A DNA stretch of 64,000 nt from Pseudomonadales bacterium (GTDB lineage: Bacteria > Pseudomonadota > Gammaproteobacteria > Pseudomonadales > Azotimanducaceae). The notes beneath the pieces are model-generated. The model searched no databases, was not told the DNA's origin, and worked only from the letters and a program-made list of their open reading frames with translations. The stretch is from NCBI GenBank assembly GCA_022827905.1, contig JAJEIQ010000057.1, positions 21,440 through 85,439 on the forward strand, given 5' to 3'. Shown here one piece after another: positions 1 to 8,429 of the stretch (its first letter is position 1; the number at the start of each line of letters is the position of its first letter). The translations under genes and the position numbers were made by a program.

Positions 1-408
1 TACTTGGGTTCCCCCGGTGGCCACGTCGAGTCCGGCGACACCATTTTCGACATGATCGGCTACATCAAGCCGAAGGTGCGCATCGTCGGCACCGGCTGGG
101 TGGGCAGCATCGCCACCCACATCTACTTGGCTCCGGAGAAGGAGGACCGGCTCTGCCTGCCCAACACGCGCTTCCTGATTCACCAGCCGGCGGGCGGCTT
201 CGGCGGTGACGCTTCGGACATCGAAATCCACGCCCGGGAGATCATCAAGACCCGGGAGCGCATCAACCGGATCATCGCCGAGCGCACCGGGCAGCCCTTG
301 GAGAAGGTGGCCGAGGACACCGACCGGGACTACTGGATGAGCGCGGAGGAATCCGTCGAGTACGGCTTGGTCGGCAAGATCATCGCCAACGTGGACGAGC
401 TCGGCTAG
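1..408 (+). CDS. clpP: ATP-dependent Clp protease proteolytic subunit (ClpP paralogue), 5'-truncated by window edge
   Basis: This is the C-terminal ~135 residues of a ClpP-type serine peptidase; the reading frame is open to base 1, so the start lies outside the window. ClpP forms a barrel that degrades proteins fed by a Clp ATPase in the cytosol. Visible hallmarks are the SPGG turn, the nucleophile Ser in GTGWVGSIA, the catalytic His in FLIHQP, the EIHAREI helix, and the third triad residue Asp in DTDRDYW. The Ser is followed by IATH rather than the usual (M/A)GA, and the overall wording resembles the second ClpP found in some proteobacteria rather than the canonical clpP-clpX copy; this paralogue assignment is inference. 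It converges with the enoyl-CoA hydratase, overlapping it by 4 bases. Confidence 0.9.
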   Translation, partial: YLGSPGGHVESGDTIFDMIGYIKPKVRIVGTGWVGSIATHIYLAPEKEDRLCLPNTRFLIHQPAGGFGGDASDIEIHAREIIKTRERINRIIAERTGQPLEKVAEDTDRDYWMSAEESVEYGLVGKIIANVDELG

Positions 409-1142
409 CTCCCGAACTGCTTGAGCCGCTCGGCCATATCCGGCCCGGCACCTGGGCCCTCGGTTCGCTCGTAGCGCAGGCCTTCGCTCAAGCCCCGATC
501 CAGACCGCCATTGACCAGCATCTTGTCGGCGCGCAGGGTGAACCAGGAATTGGCCAGAAACGAGCGAGCCATGGCTTCGGCCGCCTCCATCAGCCCATCG
601 GTGGGCACGCAGCGGTTGGCGAGGCCGAGGGCGGCGGCTTCCTCGCCGCCGACCACCCGCCCGCTGAACATTATCTCCTTGGCGTTAAGCAGCCCCACCC
701 GGCGTGGCAAGCGCTGGGTCATGCCCCAGGACGGCGACATGGCCCACTTGCCGTGGGTGTCGGCGAAGCGGGCGTCCTCGGCCGCGATCAGGAGATCGCA
801 GGCCAAGGCCAGTTCCAGGGAGCCGGTGTAGCAGTGGCCCTGCACCGCAGCGATGACCGGCTGCGGCAACCGCTCGATGGCCTCCAAGGTCTCCGCCTGG
901 AAGTGCGGGCTCGGCGCCCGCTCCCCTGCCTGAATGGCCTTGAGGTCGTTGCCAGCGGAGAACGAACGGCCCTTGCCGCAAAGGATCACGCAGCCCACGG
1001 TTTCGGTCTGCTCCGCAATGGCGTCGATGTGTCCGCGCAGCTCGACGAACAGGTTGGGACTTAAGGCGTTAAGCACGTCTGGACGGTTGAGGGTCAGCAT
1101 GCAAAGACCGTCGCGGTCTTCGCGCAACACGAGTTCGGTCAT
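405..1142 (-). CDS. Enoyl-CoA hydratase/isomerase (crotonase) family protein
   Basis: A 245-residue crotonase-fold protein that would hydrate an enoyl-CoA in beta-oxidation. The oxyanion-hole segments are visible as SAGNDLKAI and the [15 protein letters not shown] helix, and the hydrophobic [11 protein letters not shown] start is typical. Position 1142 is chosen because ACAGGAGAAATCC lies directly upstream of that ATG; the longer open frame upstream is low-complexity and overlaps the next gene. It follows the acyl-CoA dehydrogenase by about 50 bases on the same strand, so the two probably form an operon. Substrate is unknown; the neighbourhood suggests a steroid-derived acyl-CoA. Confidence 0.85.
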   Translation of the reverse strand: MTELVLREDRDGLCMLTLNRPDVLNALSPNLFVELRGHIDAIAEQTETVGCVILCGKGRSFSAGNDLKAIQAGERAPSPHFQAETLEAIERLPQPVIAAVQGHCYTGSLELALACDLLIAAEDARFADTHGKWAMSPSWGMTQRLPRRVGLLNAKEIMFSGRVVGGEEAAALGLANRCVPTDGLMEAAEAMARSFLANSWFTLRADKMLVNGGLDRGLSEGLRYERTEGPGAGPDMAERLKQFGS

Positions 1143-1191
1143 GGATTTCTCCTGTGGTTCCGGTGGCCGGTGGTTTCTGGGGCAAGATGCG

Positions 1192-2391
1192 CTACAAGCC
1201 GAGCACCAGCTTGGCGACGATGTTTTTCTGCACTTCGTTGGTGCCGCCGGCGATTGAGCTGGCCCGCAGGTTGAAGTAGCGCGGAAAGACGGCCACACCG
1301 TTCGCTGGGCCGATGGGCGACACGTTGCGCCCTGGGACCAAGGCCTCCGGCTGGTGCGGGGCGGCTTGAGCGCCGAGCGCCTCCAAGGCCAGCTCCGTTA
1401 GCGCTTGGCCGATGTCCGCACCGAAGTTCTTCATGATGGAGGATTCCGGCCCGGGCGGCTGGCCCTTGGAGAGCGCCGCCATGATGCGGAACTCGGTGGC
1501 CTTGATGGCTTGCAGCTTGACGTCGGTGGCATCCAGCCGACGGCGGTAGTCGGGGTCGTCGATGAGTGCGCCTTGCTCGGCCGGCATCTGGGCGGCCAAG
1601 CGGCGAACCCGGTCCAGCGCCGTCTGATAGCCCGCTCCGCCGCCGCCCCCGCGTTCAAACTCGAGCAGGTACTTGGCCACGGTCCAGCCGTCATGCTCCT
1701 GGCCGACGATGTTGGACTTCGGAACCCGAACGTCGTCGAAAAACACCTGGTTGACCTCGTGGGTGCCGGAGGCGAAGACAATGGGCTCCACCCGGATGCC
1801 CGGCGAATCCATGTCGAGCACCAGGAAGGTGATGCCCTGTTGAGGCCGCCCCTCGTCCCGGGTGCGCACGAGGCAGAACATCTTGTTGGCGTAGTGGGCG
1901 TGGGTGGTCCAGATCTTCGAGCCGTTGAGCCGGTAGCTGTGCCCATCGGAGACGGCCTTCAGCTTCAGGGAGGCCAAGTCGGAACCGGACCCGGGTTCCG
2001 AATAGCCTTGGCACCAATAGTCCTCCCCGGACAGGATGCGGGGCAGCAACTCGGCCTTCTGCGCTTCGGTGCCGTAGCCAATCAGCATGGGGCCGCACAT
2101 GCCGAGGGCCATCGGCGCCAAGCTCGGCGCCTCCGCCCGGGTGGCCTCGACGGACCATAGGTAGCGGCGGGTCAGGTCCCAGCCCGGCCCGCCGTGCTCC
2201 TTCGGCCAAGCCGGCGCCACCCAGCCCTGCCGATGCAGGATGCGGTGCCAGCGGATGTTGTGTTCGTAGTCGAGAAAGATGCCGGGGCAAAGGCGTTGGG
2301 CCCTCTTGAGGTCTTCAGGGAGGGTGTGGTCGAGGAAGGCCCGCGCCTGTTCGCGAAACGCCTCGTGCTCGTCGCTGAATGAAGTGTCCAA
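1192..2391 (-). CDS. Acyl-CoA dehydrogenase (FadE type)
   Basis: A 399-residue FAD-dependent acyl-CoA dehydrogenase that introduces a 2,3 double bond into an acyl-CoA. The N-terminal helical domain, the WCQGYSEPGSGSDLA flavin/substrate motif (about 126-140), the KIWTTHA strand and the C-terminal IAGGTNEVQKNIVAKLVLG helix are all present. The MCAD-type catalytic Glu position near the C-terminus is Gly here (AGGT), so the base is probably a Glu of LEFERGG (about 244-246), as in isovaleryl-CoA-dehydrogenase-like enzymes. The start is a TTG (MDTSFSDEH). It is divergent from the TonB receptor, sharing a 180-base intergenic region. Steroid clusters usually contain such FadE or ScdC enzymes, but the exact substrate is not deducible. 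Confidence 0.88.
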   Translation of the reverse strand: MDTSFSDEHEAFREQARAFLDHTLPEDLKRAQRLCPGIFLDYEHNIRWHRILHRQGWVAPAWPKEHGGPGWDLTRRYLWSVEATRAEAPSLAPMALGMCGPMLIGYGTEAQKAELLPRILSGEDYWCQGYSEPGSGSDLASLKLKAVSDGHSYRLNGSKIWTTHAHYANKMFCLVRTRDEGRPQQGITFLVLDMDSPGIRVEPIVFASGTHEVNQVFFDDVRVPKSNIVGQEHDGWTVAKYLLEFERGGGGGAGYQTALDRVRRLAAQMPAEQGALIDDPDYRRRLDATDVKLQAIKATEFRIMAALSKGQPPGPESSIMKNFGADIGQALTELALEALGAQAAPHQPEALVPGRNVSPIGPANGVAVFPRYFNLRASSIAGGTNEVQKNIVAKLVLGL

Positions 2392-2571
2392 TGGCCGCCC
2401 CGTTCCGATTCAAGTCCGCCATTGTGCGACCTGAAATCCGCAAAGGAAAGGGCAGTTGTTGTGGTCACACGCGAGCGACACGACTATAGTAGCGCCTTCT
2501 CTTTCCCGTCACGCTGACAAGCGAATCGGAAGTAGGGATTCTGACAATCTGTACCAGTTGGAGAGGTATCC

Positions 2572-5500
2572 ATGAATCATCCGTTCCCCAGCCGCAAGGC
2601 TGTCCGTCTCTTTCTGCCAATCCTGATCCTCGGCGCCGGAGCGCCAACTTGGGCGGCGGAAGTCGATACTGAAATCGAGGAAATCCTGGTCACCGGCTCC
2701 TACATCAAGGGCACGCCGGAGGACGCGCCCCTGCCGGTCACCACCTTGACCCGTGACGATCTCGCCTTTGAAGGCTCCCCCACCACGCTGGACCTGATCA
2801 AGAACCTGTCCTTCAGCCAAGGGGCCGACGGTGAAACCGACCAATTCCAAGCGGGCGCCGGCGCCGACCGGGCCACCATCAACATTCGCGGCCTCGGGCC
2901 GAGCCGTTCGCTGGTGCTCATCAACGGCCGCCGCAGCACCTGGTCGCCGCACGCCATCGGCGCCCAAGCGCAACTGCTGGTTGACGTGAACAGCATGCCC
3001 TCCATCGCCTTGGAGCGGATCGAAATTCTCCGTGACGGCGCCGCCGCCACCTACGGCTCGGACGCCATCGCCGGGGTGATGAACTTCATCACCCGCAGCG
3101 ACTTCACCGGCTTCGAGGTTTCCGCGAACCACAAGACCATTGAAGACGCCAGCGGCGACACCGAGGCGGGCCTGATCGTCGGCACCGACTTCGCCGACGG
3201 CCGCGGCCACATCGTCAGTTCGTTCAGCTACATCAAGCGCGGCGAACTCGAGCTCGTCGAGCGCGATTGGGCGGTGCAACCCTACGCCGACAGCCCTGGC
3301 GGCGGCTGGTCCAGCGTCGGCCGGCCATCGGTTTTCGTGCCGCTGAATCGCTGGAACGCCTTCCCGATTGGCGGTTTTGTCGGGCTTTTGGCAACCGGCG
3401 TCGTGGACCCCAACTGCGAGGAGCTTGGCGGCACCATCACCACCGCCGGCGTCGCCGGCAACACCGGCGGCGGATTCTGCCGTTTTCAGTACACGGCCTT
3501 CGACAACCTCGCTGAGGAAGCCGAACGTTGGCAGTGGTTCACCGAGGCGTCCTGGGATCTCAACGACTCCACCACGCTCTCCGCTGAGTTCCTTATGACG
3601 GACAGCGAAGTGCCCGATTGGGGCACCTCCCCCTCCTATCCGCCGAACCGGCTGGTGGACGAAAACCGCACCATCCGGGCCAACAATCCCGGCCTGATCG
3701 ACATGGCCAGCAAGTATCCGGACCTCTACGGCGACTACGCATGGTGCGATGCGGACTACTGCCGTTGGGCGGGGGATCCCGCGCAGTCCGCAGCCGGCGT
3801 TCCAGAAGCTTGGCAGGAAGTGGCTTGGTACTACGGGCGCAGCTACGGCCAGGACGGGCCGTTGCGGGGCCACTTCCGCAAGAACGATCTCTGGCGCTTG
3901 AACGTCGCCATCGACGGCTCCATCGGCGAATACGGCTGGAGCGCATCGGCCACTTATTCGGAGTCCAATCGTGACACCGTCAATGGCGACACCATGGTGT
4001 ACCGTGACGCCCGGGCCCGGCAGGGCCTCGGTGGCCACGAATGCGAGCAGCAGGTGCCGAATGAGTACGACGAAAACGGCAATCTGTCGTTCTCTCTGGA
4101 CACCGTGATGGCCCATGCCGGCCAAGGCCCTTGCCAATACTGGATTCCGTTCTCCAACTCGATGGCGGGTTCGCACCCGCAAGTGCTCAGCGGCATCGAG
4201 TCCAACCCGGACTTCAATCCAGCCTTGGACAACCAGCCGCTGTACGACTACATGCTCACCGAGCTTCCGGGCTACGGCGAAACCTCCCTGCTGGTGGTTG
4301 AGGGCATCTTCAACGGCGCCTTGCCTTGGAGCCTGCCCGGCGGCGAGCTGAACTTTGCCGTGGGCGCGCAGCTGCGCAGCGAAACCTACAAGAGCGGCCC
4401 CGGCGACATCAACGATTCGGCGCAGTTCCCCTGCACCGCCGGCCCAGAGATCAAGGACTGCACCACCAACCGCAGCGGCCTGTTCGGATTCCTGCCGCCG
4501 AGCGCCCACATCGACGAGGACCGGGACATCTACGCGGTGTTTGGGGAACTGCAGCTACCCGTCGCGGATACTGTGGAGGCGCAGCTATCCGTTCGCTTCG
4601 AGGACTACGGCGGCGCCACCGGCTCCAGCGTCGATCCCAAGTTGGCCATCCGCTGGCAGGCGCTGCCCAGCATCGGCATGCGCGCTTCCGTGGGCACCAC
4701 CTTCCGCGGCCCCACCCTGAACCAGACCGTCGCCGCGAACTCGTCCAATTCGCTGCAATTCGTCGGCGCCACCGGCGCCTTCAAGCGCGTCGACACCAAG
4801 GGCAATCCGGACTTGGAGCCCGAAGAGGCCACCACCTTCAACGTCGGCTTGCTGGTTGACCACGACGGCCTGATCGGGGACGCGGACAATCTGTTCATCA
4901 CCGTGGACTACTGGTCCTATGACTTTAAGAAGCCGTTGGTGACCGAACCCTTCGGCAATGTGCTGGCAGCGGCTTGTCCTGGCGCGCCAACCGATCCCTG
5001 CAACACTTCAAGCCCCTACTTCTCCCGCCTGACCTTCGGCGGCAATCCGGCGGCTGCGGATGTGGAGATCATCGACGTCAACATCATCAACGGACCGGAC
5101 ACCAAGACCGACGGCATCGACTTCACGGCGCGCTACAGCCGGTCGATCGGTCCCGGCATCGCCAGCATCGGAGCGACCGGCACCCGCATTCTTGGTTACG
5201 ACATAGACGCCTGGGAGCTAGGCGGCGCCTACGACGCCTTGGGCCGCCTGAACTACGGCACTTCCCTAGCCCGCACTTTGGCGAAATGGAAGGCTCGCGG
5301 CATCCTGAACTACGCAATTGGCCCCATGAACGTCCGCTACAACCTGAACTACATCGACGGCTACGACGACTTGGGCGGCAACCCTTCCGGCGTCTCCTAC
5401 ATCAAGAGCCACATGACCCATGACGTGCATCTGAACTACAGCTTGATGGACGACCGGGCAGTCCTTTCCCTTTCGGCCATCAACCTGTCCGATGAAGATC

Positions 5501-5598
5501 CACCCTTCACGGGCCGGGAAATGAACTACGACGCCTTCAGCCACAACCCCTTCGGGCGGATGTTCAAGTTCTCGGTCACTTACCGAATGGGCAACTGA
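2572..5598 (+). CDS. TonB-dependent outer-membrane receptor, candidate steroid importer
   Basis: A 1008-residue TonB-dependent receptor. Residues 1-29 form a signal peptide ending in TWAAEV; a TonB box-like EEILVTGSYI follows. The plug domain includes INIRGLGPSRSLVLINGRR and the IEILRDGAAATYGSDAIAGVMNF segment; the remainder is a 22-strand barrel ending in an aromatic FKFSVTYRMGN strand. GGAGAGG lies 6 bases before the ATG. Such receptors import large substrates with energy from TonB-ExbBD. The plug resembles the sugar/polycyclic-substrate type common in Cellvibrionales and sphingomonads. Being divergent from the steroid fadE and convergent with the hsa/ipd operon suggests steroid uptake; that substrate is inference. 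Confidence 0.9.
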   Translation: MNHPFPSRKAVRLFLPILILGAGAPTWAAEVDTEIEEILVTGSYIKGTPEDAPLPVTTLTRDDLAFEGSPTTLDLIKNLSFSQGADGETDQFQAGAGADRATINIRGLGPSRSLVLINGRRSTWSPHAIGAQAQLLVDVNSMPSIALERIEILRDGAAATYGSDAIAGVMNFITRSDFTGFEVSANHKTIEDASGDTEAGLIVGTDFADGRGHIVSSFSYIKRGELELVERDWAVQPYADSPGGGWSSVGRPSVFVPLNRWNAFPIGGFVGLLATGVVDPNCEELGGTITTAGVAGNTGGGFCRFQYTAFDNLAEEAERWQWFTEASWDLNDSTTLSAEFLMTDSEVPDWGTSPSYPPNRLVDENRTIRANNPGLIDMASKYPDLYGDYAWCDADYCRWAGDPAQSAAGVPEAWQEVAWYYGRSYGQDGPLRGHFRKNDLWRLNVAIDGSIGEYGWSASATYSESNRDTVNGDTMVYRDARARQGLGGHECEQQVPNEYDENGNLSFSLDTVMAHAGQGPCQYWIPFSNSMAGSHPQVLSGIESNPDFNPALDNQPLYDYMLTELPGYGETSLLVVEGIFNGALPWSLPGGELNFAVGAQLRSETYKSGPGDINDSAQFPCTAGPEIKDCTTNRSGLFGFLPPSAHIDEDRDIYAVFGELQLPVADTVEAQLSVRFEDYGGATGSSVDPKLAIRWQALPSIGMRASVGTTFRGPTLNQTVAANSSNSLQFVGATGAFKRVDTKGNPDLEPEEATTFNVGLLVDHDGLIGDADNLFITVDYWSYDFKKPLVTEPFGNVLAAACPGAPTDPCNTSSPYFSRLTFGGNPAAADVEIIDVNIINGPDTKTDGIDFTARYSRSIGPGIASIGATGTRILGYDIDAWELGGAYDALGRLNYGTSLARTLAKWKARGILNYAIGPMNVRYNLNYIDGYDDLGGNPSGVSYIKSHMTHDVHLNYSLMDDRAVLSLSAINLSDEDPPFTGREMNYDAFSHNPFGRMFKFSVTYRMGN

Positions 5599-5611
5599 GG
5601 CGAGCTTCGCT

Positions 5612-5638
5612 GTAGCGAGGGCGTGCCGCCCTCGCTAC
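5612..5638. repeat. Perfect 12-bp inverted repeat between convergent genes
   Basis: GTAGCGAGGGCG, a 3-base loop, then its exact reverse complement. It lies between the ends of the TonB receptor and ipdF and could act as a bidirectional terminator-like hairpin, but has no T tract. The GAGGGCG core recurs in hairpins at 12118-12136, 12169-12187 and 61453-61486, so it may be a dispersed intergenic repeat. Confidence 0.75.
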
Positions 5639-5656
5639 GGATTGCTCTTGGGCCAC

Positions 5657-6442
5657 CTAGGCCCGCTGGCTGGAGACGGCGACCGTCTCGCCGGTCATGT
5701 AGGAGGCGTAGTCGCTGGCGAGGAACACCATCACATTGGCCACTTCCCAGACCTCGGCGGGTCGACCGAAGGCTTCCCGGGCCTTTAGCTTGCTGAGCAG
5801 TTCCTCGGTGGTCACCTTAGCGAGGAAGGGATGCATCGCCAAGCTGGGCGCGACGGCGTTGACGCGTATGCCAAGCTCCGCGCCCTCCAAGGCAGCGCAG
5901 CGGGTCAGTGCCATCACACCCGCCTTGGCGGCGGCGTAGTGGGCTTGGCCCTGCTGCGCCCGCCAGCCGAGCACCGACGCGTTGTTGACGATCACGCCGC
6001 CCTTGCCGCGCATGGCCTGCATGGCGGCGCGGGTCATGCGGAAGGTGCCGTTCAGGGTGACGTCCAGCACCTTGGCCCACTGCCCGTCCGTCATGTCCAC
6101 CAAGTTTACGGTGCCACCGAGGCCGGCATTGTTGATCACCACGTCCACCGCTCCGAAGGCGTCCCCCGCCGTGGCGAATAGCGCATCCACGTCATCCTGA
6201 ACCGTCACGTCGCAGCGCTGGGCAACGACTCGCCCCTTGGCCTGCGCCTCCAGGCGGGCCGCGGCCTCCGTCAACCGGGCGGCGTGGATGTCGGAGATCA
6301 ATACCAAAGCGCCTTCCTCCACACAGCGTTTTGCCGCCGCAAAGCCGATGCCGGTGCCCGCCGCTGCCGTGATTAGAACCCGCCGGCCCGCCAGCAGGTC
6401 GTGGCCCGGCGGGTAGTCGGGAGGCAGCGACAAATCGGCCAC
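5657..6442 (-). CDS. ipdF: IpdF-like short-chain dehydrogenase of steroid C/D ring degradation
   Basis: A 261-residue NAD(P)-dependent SDR. It has the cofactor loop TAAAGTGIG, the NNAG motif and the Ser-Tyr-Lys catalytic set in ASVLGWRAQQGQAHYAAAK. The latter segment and the LTRC..AAE/LG..RVNAV.PS block closely resemble mycobacterial IpdF (Rv3559c), which oxidises the 5-hydroxy group of the HIP-derived CoA ester. The GTG start at 6442, eight bases after the thiolase stop, gives the N-terminus expected for that family; the longer open frame runs through the thiolase. It is the last gene of the hsaADC-ipdABC operon. Orthology is inferred from recalled family sequence, not a database search. Confidence 0.85.
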   Translation of the reverse strand: MADLSLPPDYPPGHDLLAGRRVLITAAAGTGIGFAAAKRCVEEGALVLISDIHAARLTEAAARLEAQAKGRVVAQRCDVTVQDDVDALFATAGDAFGAVDVVINNAGLGGTVNLVDMTDGQWAKVLDVTLNGTFRMTRAAMQAMRGKGGVIVNNASVLGWRAQQGQAHYAAAKAGVMALTRCAALEGAELGIRVNAVAPSLAMHPFLAKVTTEELLSKLKAREAFGRPAEVWEVANVMVFLASDYASYMTGETVAVSSQRA

Positions 6443-6450
6443 AGCAGTCT

Positions 6451-7602
6451 CTAAAGCCGTTCGATGATGGTGACGTTGGCCTGTCCGCCGCCTTCGCACA
6501 TCGTCTGCAAACCCCAACGGCCACCGCTGCGCTCCAACTCGTGGAGCAGGGTGGTCATCAGCTTGGCCCCGGTGGCGCCCAGCGGATGGCCCAAGGCGAT
6601 GGCGCCGCCGTTGACGTTGGTTCGTTCCGGGTCGCAGCCAGTCTCGGCCAACCAAGCCATCACCACCGGGGCGAAGGCCTCGTTGATCTCCACGCAGTCG
6701 ATGTCGTCGATGGTCATGCCGGTCTTTTGCAGCGCCCGCTCGGTGGCTGGCATGGGCGCGGTGAGCATCCAGATGGGATCGTCGGCCAACACGCTGATGT
6801 GGTGAATGCGCGCCCGGGGCTCAAGGCCGTAGCGGTTGACGGCTTCTTCCGAGCAGATCAGCAGCGCGGCGGCGGCATCGCAGGTCTGGCTGGACACCGC
6901 CGCGGTGATGCGGCCGCCGGGCTGCAAAGGCTCCAACCCGGCCATAGCCTCTAGGCTGGTTCCCCGGCGCGGCGTCTCATCATCCGCCACCCCGTTGACG
7001 GGCACGATTTCGCGTGCAAAACGACCGGTGTCAATGGCGTGGCAGGCGCGTTCGTTGGAGGTCAGCGCGAATAGTTCCATGTCCAAGCGGGAGAAGCCCC
7101 ACTTCTCGGCAATCATCTCCGCCGAGTTGAACTGGGTCACCAAGCCATCGCCGAAGCGGGCCACCCAGCCCGGCGAGCCGGTGAAGGGGTCGCCGAATCC
7201 GTGGGCCTGGCCCGCCAGCATGGCGGCGGAAATCGGGATCTGCGACATCGTCTGCACACCGCCGGCAACCACCACGTCGTTGGTGCCGCTCAGCACGGCC
7301 TGGGCGGCAAAGTGCACGGCCTGCTGGGAGGAGCCGCACTGGCGGTCGATGGTTACCCCCGGCACATGCAAGGGCAGCCCCGCGGCCAGCCAGCAGGTGC
7401 GGGCAATGTCGCCGGCCAAGGGGCCGATGGTGTCCACGCAGCCAAACAACACGTCCTCGTAGTCGTCGGCGGGCACGGCATTGCGCTCAACGAGGGCCTT
7501 CAGCGCCAGCCCACCGAGATCCGCAGGATGCATTTCCGCCAATCCGCCCCGGCGCCGTCCGGTGGGCGTGCGCAGCGCGTCGATGATGTAGGCCTCCGTC
7601 AT
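6451..7602 (-). CDS. fadA6: FadA6-like acetyl-CoA acetyltransferase (thiolase)
   Basis: A 383-residue thiolase catalysing thiolytic cleavage of a 3-oxoacyl-CoA. The nucleophilic Cys is in DRQCGSSQQA (about residue 89); EINEAFAPV, the GGAIALGHPLGATGA His block and the C-terminal MCEGGG Cys motif are intact. Length and wording match mycobacterial FadA6 (Rv3556c) in the KstR2 regulon, which acts in degradation of the last steroid rings. Its ATG overlaps the stop of the preceding enoyl-CoA hydratase by 4 bases (ATGA), indicating translational coupling. The start MTEAYIIDALRT is typical for the family. Confidence 0.9.
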   Translation of the reverse strand: MTEAYIIDALRTPTGRRRGGLAEMHPADLGGLALKALVERNAVPADDYEDVLFGCVDTIGPLAGDIARTCWLAAGLPLHVPGVTIDRQCGSSQQAVHFAAQAVLSGTNDVVVAGGVQTMSQIPISAAMLAGQAHGFGDPFTGSPGWVARFGDGLVTQFNSAEMIAEKWGFSRLDMELFALTSNERACHAIDTGRFAREIVPVNGVADDETPRRGTSLEAMAGLEPLQPGGRITAAVSSQTCDAAAALLICSEEAVNRYGLEPRARIHHISVLADDPIWMLTAPMPATERALQKTGMTIDDIDCVEINEAFAPVVMAWLAETGCDPERTNVNGGAIALGHPLGATGAKLMTTLLHELERSGGRWGLQTMCEGGGQANVTIIERL

Positions 7603-8429
7603 GGGTCCTTCCCCTTGCCTGTTTCCTGTCTTGCGTTTTCGACGCCGGCACCTTCAACACCAGTGCCTTGGGATTCGCCGCCGAACTGGGCCGCACTTCC
7701 GGTTTCCACGAAGGCGTCCCGCGCGGTCTGCGAGTCGTCGTGCATGTACATCTCGAAGGTGAAACCCTGCTCCCAGCGGTAGGCGCGGTCCACGTCGAAG
7801 GCCTCGATGCCGTTCAATGCCTGCTTGGCGATGCGCAGCGCATCGCGGCTCTTGGAGGCGATCACGGCAGCGAACTCGCGGGCCGCCGCGGCGTGCTCAT
7901 TGCGTGGCAGGACCCGCTCCACCCCACCAAGGCGCCAAGCCTCCTCGGCGGAAATCCGCCCACCGGTGAGAAAGGCGGCGCGCACCTTGGCATGGGGCAG
8001 GAAGCGCTGCATGTGGGCGGCGCCGCCCATGGCGCCGCGGTCGATTTCCGGCAGCGCGAAGTAAGCGTCGTCAGCGGCAACAATCGCGTCGCTGGCACCG
8101 CAGATGCCGATGCCGCCGCCGAGCACAAAGCCGTGCGGCGCGGCCACCACCGGCACTTCGCAGCGATGCACCGCTTGGTAGCTTAGGAAGTTGCCCCGAT
8201 TCACCTCGACGATGCGCTGCGGATTGGCCTGCAGTTCCTTGATGTCCACCCCGGCGCAAAAGCCCCGGCCTTCGGCACGGATGAGCAGGCAGCGTACGTC
8301 CTGGCGTTCCGCCAATTGGTGGATGATGCCCGGCAGTTCCAGCCACATTCGGGAGTCGAAGGCATTGACCGGCGGATGGTTGAAGACGATCTCGCCGATG
8401 CGCTCGCGGACTTCCACATCAAACGGCAT
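7599..8429 (-). CDS. echA20: EchA20-like crotonase of steroid C/D ring cleavage
   Basis: A 276-residue crotonase-fold enzyme. It carries GRGFCAGVDIKELQ, the GFVLGGGIGICGASD oxyanion helix, the FALPEIDRGAMGGAAHMQR segment and YRWEQGFTFEM, all features shared with mycobacterial EchA20 (Rv3550). EchA20 and its Comamonas counterpart open the D ring of the HIP-derived CoA ester by hydrolysis. The ATG at 8429 has GAAGGACC upstream, whereas a longer start at 8453 has no ribosome site; the gene then overlaps ipdC by 11 bases. A ~25-residue Gly/Gln-rich tail extends beyond the usual end of the family. Orthology is inferred. Confidence 0.87.
   Translation of the reverse strand: MPFDVEVRERIGEIVFNHPPVNAFDSRMWLELPGIIHQLAERQDVRCLLIRAEGRGFCAGVDIKELQANPQRIVEVNRGNFLSYQAVHRCEVPVVAAPHGFVLGGGIGICGASDAIVAADDAYFALPEIDRGAMGGAAHMQRFLPHAKVRAAFLTGGRISAEEAWRLGGVERVLPRNEHAAAAREFAAVIASKSRDALRIAKQALNGIEAFDVDRAYRWEQGFTFEMYMHDDSQTARDAFVETGSAAQFGGESQGTGVEGAGVENARQETGKGKDP

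Noticed and set aside
2509..4509. Long minus-strand open frame (666 codons) opposite the first TonB receptor
   Set aside because: It is antisense to a receptor with signal peptide, plug and barrel features; its translation has no domain and reflects GC-rich codon bias.
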